Below, piece by piece: positions 7,249 to 13,071 of a stretch of DNA of 13,071 bases. The position numbers and the translations under genes are program-made. Source of the stretch: Candidatus Omnitrophota bacterium (GTDB lineage: Bacteria > Omnitrophota > Gorgyraeia > B26-G9); NCBI GenBank assembly GCA_022013205.1, contig JAKLQT010000124.1:1-13071 (forward strand). Direction: 5' to 3'. The stretch's first letter is position 1; every line of letters begins with the position of its first letter. The notes under the pieces were generated by a model that was not told the origin of the DNA, did not search any database, and saw only the letters and a list, made by a program, of their open reading frames with translations.

Positions 7249-9282
7249 TTACACAAAATAATCAAAATCCTGCTCCCTGCGCATATGCCGTTTAATATGT
7301 ATAATATGCGCCGGAGACCGTTGGGGGTCTAGTTCAATATAACTTGTCTCTCCTTGCCAAATGTATTTATCCTCACTTAAAAGATCATGCGCTAGATATG
7401 GCCGGCCTTTGTCAATCCCCAGTTCATCAAGAGGCAGCTGCAAAAATCCGCTCTGAGTATGATAGGGATCAAGATTGACTATAACAAGAATAATGTTTGA
7501 ATAATCCCCTGTCGCCTTGTAATAACTTAATATACTATCATTATTAATTTCACAAAATCGGATATTCCGGGTAAGCTGCAGGGCAGGGTTTTCTTTACGG
7601 ATCTTGTTAAGGGCCGCCAATACATCTTTTAAATGCCCTTCTTTATTCCAATCCCATTGTTTTATCTCATATTTTTCAGAGTTAAGATATTCCTCTTTAT
7701 TAGCAATCGCATCGCTGACGCCAAGTTCAAAAGCCGGGCCGTATATTCCAAAATTTGAAGAAAGTGTCGCCCCCAGAACAGCCCTCATAATAAACGCCGG
7801 CCTCCCCCCATATTGTAATTGTTCAGGCAGAATATCCGGAGTATTAGGCCAAAAGTTTGGACGAAAATATTCCGCTACTTCTGTTTGGGTTAATTCCCTC
7901 AGATATTCAATAAATTCACGTTTTGTATTACGCCAGGTAAAGTATGTGTATGATTGGCTAAAACCTCCTTTAGCAAGACGATACATCACATTCGGGCGGG
8001 TAAATGCCTCAGACAAAAATATTGTATCCGGATAATCCTTTTTTATTTCTGAAATGAGCCAGTCCCAAAACGCAAAGGGTTTTGTGTGCGGATTATCCGC
8101 CCGGAAGATCCGTACTCCTTGTCCTATCCAGAATATGACTATACTTTTTAATTCTTCCCAAAGATTCCCGGCATCATCGGTTTCAAAATTGATAGGTAAA
8201 ATATCTTCATACTTTTTGGGAGGATTCTCCGCGTACTGAATCTTGCCGTCCGGCCGCCATTTGAACCACTGAGGATGAACTTTTACATACGGATGATCCG
8301 CAGAGCATTGATAAGCCAGATCTAAGGCTACTTCCAAATCAAATTCTTTTGCCTTATCAATAAAATGCCTGAATGACTTAACCGTCCCTAATTGAGGATG
8401 AACCGCTTTATGCCCTCCCTCTTGCGAACCAATAGCCCAAGGGCAGCCGGGATCATTGTCCTTACATTCAACAGAATTATTTACGCCTTTTCTGTTTGTT
8501 TTACCAATAGGGTGAATCGGCGGAAGATAAATAATATCAAATCCCATCCGGGCAATTTCAGGGATCAATTTCTCACATTCTTTAAATGTTCCGTGCTTTC
8601 CCGGCTGCGCCCCCCAGGAACGGGGAAAAAATTCATACCAGCTGCTGAAAAGCGCTAATTTCCTCTCAACACTAACCTTTAATTCCTTATGATAGGTGAC
8701 GCTATCTTCAATATTAAGATTTTTCCGCATTATAGTTAACAACTCATCATTTATGAGAATAGCTGAAAGAATATTAATATCTTCACTCGCGCGCAGCTGT
8801 TTAAGAAAATCAGCGATTCTGCCTATTGATTCTTTTTTTATTCTTTTTTTCGCCTCCTCAAGAATCAGGATTCCCACCTTTAAATCCACAGAGATATCCT
8901 GTTTGGCAATCATCTTTTTATCAAGGCTCTTGCGCCATGTACTGAATTTATCTATAGAACAACGGATACTGTAGTAATAATCCCCTTCTTTTTCTATAGG
9001 AAAAGATCCTATCCAAAGGTCATTACCTAATGGTTTCATATAAACTTCATGCCATCCGGCTTCCTTGACTGTGCGATAAAGAAGTAACGCGGTTATCTCG
9101 TCTTGCCCATCTGTGAAAATATTCGCCCGAACCACCACATTTTCTCCCACAGTTCTTTTAATAGGAAACAATCCTGCGTCGATTTCCGGAGAAACCTTTT
9201 CAATCATAACGCGTGAGCAGCAATGAGCCTTTTTTTTAGCCCCTGATTTTTTACTAATTATACTATTAGCTTTTATAGGCAT
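7249..9282 (-). CDS. glgE: Alpha-1,4-glucan:maltose-1-phosphate maltosyltransferase GlgE (GH13_3)
   Basis: GlgE transfers maltosyl units from alpha-maltose-1-phosphate onto alpha-1,4-glucan, releasing phosphate; it makes the linear polymer that GlgB then branches. From Met 9282 the protein has 677 residues, normal for the family. It has an N-terminal beta domain (about 25-115), an insert of helices, a GH13 barrel entered at SSWYEFFPRSWG, and a C-terminal beta domain. Catalytic residues, in this numbering, are Asp396 in FRADNPHTKP, Glu425 in SEAF and Asp483 in PNTPDIL, almost in register with Asp394, Glu423 and Asp480 of Streptomyces coelicolor GlgE. FRADNPHTKP is diagnostic. The start is ATG 9282 because GGGAGG lies 6 bp upstream; a longer frame from TTG 9303 would put that site inside the gene. 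It is 97 bp from tamB; a 114-bp repeat element follows its stop. No glgA or glgC is present here. Confidence 0.96.
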   Translation of the reverse strand: MPIKANSIISKKSGAKKKAHCCSRVMIEKVSPEIDAGLFPIKRTVGENVVVRANIFTDGQDEITALLLYRTVKEAGWHEVYMKPLGNDLWIGSFPIEKEGDYYYSIRCSIDKFSTWRKSLDKKMIAKQDISVDLKVGILILEEAKKRIKKESIGRIADFLKQLRASEDINILSAILINDELLTIMRKNLNIEDSVTYHKELKVSVERKLALFSSWYEFFPRSWGAQPGKHGTFKECEKLIPEIARMGFDIIYLPPIHPIGKTNRKGVNNSVECKDNDPGCPWAIGSQEGGHKAVHPQLGTVKSFRHFIDKAKEFDLEVALDLAYQCSADHPYVKVHPQWFKWRPDGKIQYAENPPKKYEDILPINFETDDAGNLWEELKSIVIFWIGQGVRIFRADNPHTKPFAFWDWLISEIKKDYPDTIFLSEAFTRPNVMYRLAKGGFSQSYTYFTWRNTKREFIEYLRELTQTEVAEYFRPNFWPNTPDILPEQLQYGGRPAFIMRAVLGATLSSNFGIYGPAFELGVSDAIANKEEYLNSEKYEIKQWDWNKEGHLKDVLAALNKIRKENPALQLTRNIRFCEINNDSILSYYKATGDYSNIILVIVNLDPYHTQSGFLQLPLDELGIDKGRPYLAHDLLSEDKYIWQGETSYIELDPQRSPAHIIHIKRHMRREQDFDYFV

Positions 9283-9288
9283 ATCAGC

Positions 9289-9294
9289 CCTCCC
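9289..9294 (-). promoter_or_regulatory. Shine-Dalgarno site that fixes the glgE start
   Basis: The minus strand reads GGGAGG, then a 6-base spacer GCTGAT, then ATG at 9282. This strong site supports Met 9282 over the in-frame TTG at 9303. Confidence 0.85.
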
Positions 9295-9321
9295 TTTTAT
9301 CAAATCAAAATAAATATATTC

Positions 9322-9351
9322 TGTTCATCAAGATAACGCATTCTTAGAACA
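9322..9351 (-). other. Weak imperfect hairpin between the tamB-like gene and glgE
   Basis: On the minus strand TGTTC and GAACA can pair around an inner AAGA/TCTT pair, followed by an AT-rich stretch without a clean U-tract. It may mark a partial transcription boundary or a leader structure before glgE. No convincing -35/-10 pair was found in this 97-bp gap, so glgE may also be read from upstream. Confidence 0.25.
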
Positions 9352-9379
9352 AGGCACTTTACAATAATTATATTAGAAA

Positions 9380-10669
9380 TTAAAATGACTTCTTAAATTT
9401 TAGCAGTACCTGGCCCTCAGTTGTTTTATTCTCTTGCTGAGTATTGGTATCTTTTTGCTTCAACTCTTTCTTGGCCTCCAAAGAAACAGCATCGGTAACT
9501 TTATATTCTCCTCCAACCTTCTGCGAAACATCCGCAGCCCCTTCCTTTTGTTTTTTTTCTTCTATTTCGTATTTCCCCTCTAATCTATTCGATAAATCTT
9601 TTGTTACGGTAACTCCCTTGTTGCCTTGCGTATCATATTTAAGGGAAAAATCCTTTATACCGAACTTTTCCGCGAATTTACTGCTTTGCCCGCCAAAAAT
9701 AAAATAATCCATAAAGTCTTTTGCCAGATTAGGAGATATGCTTCCTTTGCTCATCAGTTCCTCGGTGCTTTGCCAGGTCTTATTGGTAGCCAATGCTAAT
9801 AACAGGCGGTCTTTGGACATGGGGGGCTCAGAATTAATCTGCAAATTCGGCTCTTTAAAACTGCCTTTAAGGGTTATTGTCATCCTGACTTTTTCTACTA
9901 CTGATGTACCCTTAATATCGAAATTGGGCTTCCCAGGGTCTCCGTTAAAAATAATTTTGCTCTCCTGCAGCTGGACTAGAGCTGTTTTCTTCCCATTTAT
10001 CGTTCCCCCTGTAAGAGTAAACGGGCCGTATAATCCTAATTTATCCTCGACATTCTTTATCTTTAATTCGAAAATACAAGGGGCTTTTTCCAGTAAAAAG
10101 GCATCCTTGAGGAGTTTTTCTATAACAAGTTTGCCGGTAAAAACAGGTTCTTGGATTGAACCTTTAATAAAAACATCTATATCCGCAAGGCTGCCGGTTA
10201 TTCCTTGAAGGATTTCCGTCTTAACCAGGCTTTTTATTTCTCTATCGGATATTGCTTTTATATAAACGTTGAAATCTAATAACTTATTCTCAAAATTTCC
10301 ATAAAACACAATCGGTTCTGAATCCGGCAGATAGAATCTGGCATTAAAGATTTTTAAAGTGATTCCATCTAGGCTAAAAGAATCAATATCTACAGCTAAA
10401 GACTGAATCTTTAGTCTATTAGGAGCAGGAAACCATTTCAGATCTTCAAACTCAATATCCTTATAGACCATACCGCTTATTAAGCTGCCTTCATTTTTCT
10501 GCCAGGATATTTGATTTCTATTATTCATCACCCGCATAAATCTCTGCGATAGAAAAGCGCCCCCCTTTTCCGTAAATAAAAAAAAGTAAATTAAGATTAA
10601 AATTAAAGCTGTACTACTTAAAATCGCATAAAAAAACATTAAGATTATTTTTTTATTATTGTTCATCAT
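9380..10669 (-). CDS. TamB-like (DUF490) envelope protein, short form
   Basis: TamB-family proteins span the periplasm with an elongated beta-structured groove and are linked to outer-membrane protein assembly and lipid transport between the membranes. This 429-residue protein has one N-terminal membrane anchor (about 7-32). It then has beta-rich AsmA/TamB-like sequence (GITGSLADIDVFIKGSIQEP near 156-175) and a DUF490-type C-terminal region: LQINSEPPMSKDRLLLALAT at 276-295, then alternating strands ending in KKSF. It is far shorter than E. coli TamB (1259 residues), so it carries the anchor and C-terminal domain with little of the long groove. A lysine/glutamate/glutamine-rich stretch lies at 365-420. 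Start ATG 10669 has AAGGAG 11 bp upstream; ATG 10666 is a weaker choice. The gene is 46 bp after the cyclase gene, probably the same transcript. No TamA/BamA partner is in the window. Confidence 0.75.
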   Translation of the reverse strand: MMNNNKKIILMFFYAILSSTALILILIYFFLFTEKGGAFLSQRFMRVMNNRNQISWQKNEGSLISGMVYKDIEFEDLKWFPAPNRLKIQSLAVDIDSFSLDGITLKIFNARFYLPDSEPIVFYGNFENKLLDFNVYIKAISDREIKSLVKTEILQGITGSLADIDVFIKGSIQEPVFTGKLVIEKLLKDAFLLEKAPCIFELKIKNVEDKLGLYGPFTLTGGTINGKKTALVQLQESKIIFNGDPGKPNFDIKGTSVVEKVRMTITLKGSFKEPNLQINSEPPMSKDRLLLALATNKTWQSTEELMSKGSISPNLAKDFMDYFIFGGQSSKFAEKFGIKDFSLKYDTQGNKGVTVTKDLSNRLEGKYEIEEKKQKEGAADVSQKVGGEYKVTDAVSLEAKKELKQKDTNTQQENKTTEGQVLLKFKKSF

Positions 10670-10715
10670 TTAACAATAAACTCCTTGGATAAATTTTTAA
10701 TCGACTTGGGAATCT

Positions 10716-11912
10716 TCACTTCACGCCTTCTGTTTTTTTGATCTTCAAGTTTACACCGCGGGGAAAGATATTCACTATTGAATAAGTCCCGGGTAATGTT
10801 ACATCGGACGCGGTAATAATTAAATTATAAGACCCGTCTTCTGCCTTATTTAAATCATCAATATTGATAATCTTTACTAAAACTTCGATATCACGATTAT
10901 TAACAAAATAGAAATTCCGCCTGGGAGCGCAAAGAACAATTTTTCCTTGTTGGGGGGTCAGTTCCGCAATGTTCAAATTCCTGTCTAAGCTAATATGCTC
11001 AATAGGCACATCAAAGGACTTATATACAACAACTGATTCATGCACAAAGAACCACCATAAAAACATCGAAAGCAGAACAACAATAAATTTTTGTTTAAAA
11101 TTTGCCGTTATAAAATTTCTATTTGAATATATCTCCTGAGCATTCCCCAGGCTTTTATAAAACCTCTCTATCAATTCCTGGAAGGCCTTTCTATCTTTTA
11201 TCATACTAAGTTTTCCATTCTGGTAAATAGAGATTTCTCCGGTTGTTTCAGAAATAACGACGCATAACGCATCGGTTACCTCTGACAATCCCAAAGCCGC
11301 CGCGTGGCGGGTACCCTTATCCCGCAATTGACTTATGTCTTTTGAAAGAGGCAAGTGACAAGCAAACTGCAAGACTGTATTGTCTTCAATAATTACCGCC
11401 CCATCATGCCCATCGGAATGGGTGTCAAAAATACTTTTTAGAAGGGGAGCGCTTAATTTTCCATTAAGCGTAATTCCATGCTGGGTATTCCTCAGAAGCG
11501 TATCCTTGCCTTTTAAAACCACTATAGCCCCAATATGTTTTTTTGCTAAAAAGAAAGCGGCGTCTGTCAAAACATCAATTCGGGATTGATAATATTGATT
11601 CATTTTTGTTTTTCTTAGCTTCGGAGCCAGGCTAAAAAGAGCAACCTGTTCAAATAATCTTCTAATCTCTTCTTGAAAAATAACTACAATCGCGATTAAA
11701 ATAACCGCAAAAAACCCCTGCATTAGTGTAGCTGCTAATCTAAGCCCTAAAACTCTAACAACTAAATACGCGATGCTTGATATAACAATACCCACAAATA
11801 TAAAGACGGATTTTGTTCTCTTAAACCAAAGAAAGATTAAATACAGCAAAAAAGAAACTGTAAGAATATCAATAGCATCAATAATGTTTATGTCTTTTAG
11901 AAAATCAAACAT
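10716..11912 (-). CDS. cdaA: Membrane diadenylate cyclase CdaA fused to a YbbR (CdaR-type) domain
   Basis: CdaA condenses two ATP into the second messenger c-di-AMP. Residues about 10-80 hold three membrane helices, and about 95-255 the DisA_N cyclase domain on the cytoplasmic side. The DGA motif is Asp170-Gly171-Ala172 (HDGAVII). The usual GTRHRAALG reads GTRHAAALG, so the RHR motif is RHA (202-204). A fourth membrane helix (about 274-291) leads to a single YbbR domain (about 297-391, VPIEHISLDRNLNIAEL to FPRGVNLKIK) that would sit outside the cytoplasmic membrane. In Firmicutes the YbbR protein CdaR is a separate neighbouring gene that binds and modulates CdaA; here both are one chain of 398 residues. 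ATG 11912 has AAAGGA 11 bp upstream. A promoter lies at 12035-12063. A seven-A run near the 3' end, with an open -1 frame reaching the tamB start, leaves the exact C-terminus uncertain. Confidence 0.93.
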   Translation of the reverse strand: MFDFLKDINIIDAIDILTVSFLLYLIFLWFKRTKSVFIFVGIVISSIAYLVVRVLGLRLAATLMQGFFAVILIAIVVIFQEEIRRLFEQVALFSLAPKLRKTKMNQYYQSRIDVLTDAAFFLAKKHIGAIVVLKGKDTLLRNTQHGITLNGKLSAPLLKSIFDTHSDGHDGAVIIEDNTVLQFACHLPLSKDISQLRDKGTRHAAALGLSEVTDALCVVISETTGEISIYQNGKLSMIKDRKAFQELIERFYKSLGNAQEIYSNRNFITANFKQKFIVVLLSMFLWWFFVHESVVVYKSFDVPIEHISLDRNLNIAELTPQQGKIVLCAPRRNFYFVNNRDIEVLVKIINIDDLNKAEDGSYNLIITASDVTLPGTYSIVNIFPRGVNLKIKKTEGVK

Positions 11913-11973
11913 AATTTTGCATTTCCTTTATTTTAAAGTATTTATACTCTTTAAGAGCTTCATTATCAATCCA

Positions 11974-11995
11974 GCTTACTTGCGGTGCAGCAAGC
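11974..11995 (-). promoter_or_regulatory. Possible leader hairpin upstream of cdaA
   Basis: In the predicted cdaA 5' leader, CTTGC... and GCAAG-type arms (11979-11983 and 11990-11994 in plus-strand terms) pair around a 6-base loop, and flanking AGCTT and AAGCT offer a competing 5-bp pairing. It does not match a c-di-AMP (ydaO) riboswitch that I can recognise. Function unknown. Confidence 0.25.
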
Positions 11996-12034
11996 TAAAA
12001 TCCTTTACTAAAATTCTCTTTTCATAATGTGGTT

Positions 12035-12063
12035 ATTGTATCTCAGAGCAAAAATTTAGGCAA
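12035..12063 (-). promoter_or_regulatory. Sigma70-type promoter for the cdaA-tamB transcript
   Basis: On the minus strand TTGCCT (12058-12063) and TACAAT (12035-12040) are separated by exactly 17 bases. TACAAT matches the -10 consensus at 5 of 6 positions, and TTGCCT keeps the TTG core of the -35. Transcription would start near 12028, about 115 bases before ATG 11912. A lone TATAAT at 12067-12072 just upstream has no good -35 partner. Confidence 0.65.
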
Positions 12064-12262
12064 GAAATTATAAAAACATACCCTGGACAAGAGAACACAA
12101 GCTGCTAAATATTCAGGCTAACCTGTTTTATTTCAAACAGTTACTGCAAACTAATCCTGTACTTCAGCAGTTTTTTAGAGGGTTTACAGGAAGACTTAGC
12201 CGTTCTTAAAGCCTGCGCACCCAGATTCACTTTAAAAAAAATGAATATTTTTTAGAGCATTA

Positions 12263-12919
12263 TTAATCTCGAAGATTATTCAGCTTTTTCATTGATTCAG
12301 TTCCCCCGATAAAAATTATAACATCATCCGGACTAAATTTATAATCAGAAGGCGGCATGATTTTGGTTTCACCTGTCAAAGGATTCCTGACAGCTAAAAT
12401 CTCGATATTGTATTTGTTTCTCAGCATAAGATCCTTTATGGTTTTCATAAAAAATTTTTCAGGGACAGGGAATTCAATGATATCAAACTCGTCTGAGAAT
12501 TTGATTACATCCAGTATGTCTGGTGCGACAAGGTTTCTTGCTACTCTTTTTGCCGCTTCTTCTTCGGGGTAGATGATTTCATTTGCCCCGATAGATTTTA
12601 ATATTTTCCCATGGTCAATTGTTGTCGCCTTTGCGATAATTTTTTTAATCCCGATTTCTTTTAAATGATACGTTATTAATACACTGCTGTCTATTTTTTC
12701 GCTTATGCAAACAATCGCACAATCCACATCCTTGGCAAATTTCAACAATAGATCTTTATTTGCCGCATTGGCTATGATAACTTGCCCTATCACATCTTTA
12801 ACGAGCTCTGCTCTCTCTCTGTTTTCCTCGATAACAATCATTGAAACCGGGTATTTTAACAGTTCGTTAACTAACGAATAACCAAAGTGGCCAAGTCCAA
12901 TTATCAGTATATCTTGCAT
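12263..12919 (-). CDS. ktrA: KtrA/TrkA-family K+ uptake regulatory protein (RCK_N + RCK_C)
   Basis: KtrA-type proteins form cytoplasmic RCK rings that gate a membrane K+ channel subunit (KtrB/TrkH). From Met 12919 the protein has 218 residues, close to the roughly 220 of KtrA. Residues 1-125 are a Rossmann RCK_N domain (ILIIGLGHFG with GxGxxG, then MIVIEEN with the nucleotide-ribose acidic residue). Residues about 140-215 are an RCK_C domain (IIEFPVPEKFFMKTI to DVIIFIGG), the domain that binds c-di-AMP in characterised Firmicute KtrA. Whether this one does cannot be read from sequence. The start is set by AAAGGAG 9 bp upstream; a longer frame from TTG 12976 would run through that site and through a small hairpin at 12954-12968 (TTCCC, five T, GGGAA). 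No channel subunit is in the window; it may lie beyond the right edge. Confidence 0.9.
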   Translation of the reverse strand: MQDILIIGLGHFGYSLVNELLKYPVSMIVIEENRERAELVKDVIGQVIIANAANKDLLLKFAKDVDCAIVCISEKIDSSVLITYHLKEIGIKKIIAKATTIDHGKILKSIGANEIIYPEEEAAKRVARNLVAPDILDVIKFSDEFDIIEFPVPEKFFMKTIKDLMLRNKYNIEILAVRNPLTGETKIMPPSDYKFSPDDVIIFIGGTESMKKLNNLRD

Positions 12920-12928
12920 ATAGTCTTT

Positions 12929-12935
12929 CTCCTTT
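12929..12935 (-). promoter_or_regulatory. Shine-Dalgarno site that fixes the ktrA start
   Basis: The minus strand reads AAAGGAG, 9 bases before ATG 12919. The protein then begins MQDILIIGLGHFG, as usual for KtrA, instead of carrying the 19-residue extension from TTG 12976. Confidence 0.85.
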
Positions 12936-13071
12936 GTTATCAAACTACAATTATTCCCTTTTTGGGAAACTAACAAATAAATTTACCTTTTGCCGCATTT
13001 ACTGAGCTATCCCCTTTTTATAATAAATATTATGTAGTTAATATAAAATAACAGAAAAAGCGCCCCTTCCC

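Larger units (their letters stand above)
11913..12262. other. 350-bp intergenic region between ktrA and cdaA
   Basis: The region holds no convincing gene. The half near cdaA contains a sigma70-type promoter and a leader of about 115 bases. The half near ktrA contains short dyads: CCTGTA/TACAGG flanking about 12153-12187, and an 8-bp stem with one bulge at 12120-12142. Neither is followed by a U-tract on the minus strand, so I see no clear ktrA terminator. A 29-codon minus ORF with a GTG start near 12230 and a five-codon ORF at 12008-12025, just after the predicted transcription start, are probably chance. A small RNA cannot be excluded. Confidence 0.5.

Noticed and set aside
7604..8035. Plus-strand open frame of 143 codons opposite glgE, and similar plus-strand frames elsewhere
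   Set aside because: They lie antisense to well-identified genes, have no recognisable domains and read as mirror products of the coding strand.
9283..9303. Longer glgE start at TTG 9303
   Set aside because: It would put the strong GGGAGG ribosome binding site inside the gene; ATG 9282 is ideally spaced from it.
11913..12028. c-di-AMP riboswitch in the cdaA leader
   Set aside because: I could not find the conserved ydaO-type core; only one short hairpin is visible.
12120..12142. Hairpin as an intrinsic terminator of ktrA
   Set aside because: No U-tract follows on the minus strand and it lies 120 bases past the stop codon.
12920..12976. Longer ktrA start at TTG 12976
   Set aside because: AAAGGAG stands 9 bases before ATG 12919, and KtrA proteins normally begin just before the GLGxxG loop.
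13001..13014. The minus strand reads GGGGATAGCTCAGT, like the start of a tRNA
   Set aside because: Only 5 bases precede TAGCTC instead of 7, the D-arm has no closing GAGC, and no anticodon arm or T-arm follows.

Overview
All seven protein-coding genes lie on the minus strand, so transcription runs from the right end of the window to the left. In order of transcription they are: ktrA (K+ uptake gating subunit, 12263-12919), a diadenylate cyclase fused to a YbbR domain (cdaA-cdaR type, 10716-11912), a short TamB-like protein (9380-10669), glgE (7249-9282), a treS-maltokinase fusion (3763-7122), glgB (1775-3748) and a secreted clan GH-A glycoside hydrolase (133-1782). I see no rRNA, tRNA or CRISPR array.

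The TamB-like protein implies a bacterium with an outer membrane. The membrane diadenylate cyclase and the complete GlgE pathway are not the usual proteobacterial set. Together with moderately AT-rich DNA, this suggests an uncultured phylum such as Omnitrophota or another PVC-related lineage. That is a guess from gene content. The window may be a whole contig, which matters for the inverted repeat at its left edge.

Right third (about 9.4-13.1 kb): ktrA encodes an RCK protein of a family that includes known c-di-AMP receptors. A 350-bp gap follows, with a good sigma70-type promoter reading into the cyclase gene. The cyclase joins in one chain two parts that Firmicutes usually encode as neighbouring genes, CdaA and the YbbR-domain regulator CdaR. 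Its RHR motif reads RHA. The tamB-like gene follows 46 bp later.

Left two thirds: glgE, treS-mak and glgB encode the whole GlgE route. TreS turns trehalose into maltose, the maltokinase domain makes maltose-1-phosphate, GlgE polymerises it to alpha-1,4-glucan, and GlgB adds alpha-1,6 branches. The GH-A hydrolase gene overlaps glgB by 8 bp and is probably co-expressed.

The most striking non-coding feature is a 114-bp element between glgE and treS (7134-7247). It has perfect 13-bp terminal inverted repeats, a TTTA direct repeat on each side and strong internal hairpins. Removing it with one TTTA copy leaves the glgE stop codon running straight into the treS ribosome binding site. It therefore looks like a MITE or REP-type insertion into a once-compact operon. 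K+ import, c-di-AMP synthesis and trehalose-to-glucan conversion all bear on osmotic balance, so the cluster may be an osmoadaptation neighbourhood; this is inference.
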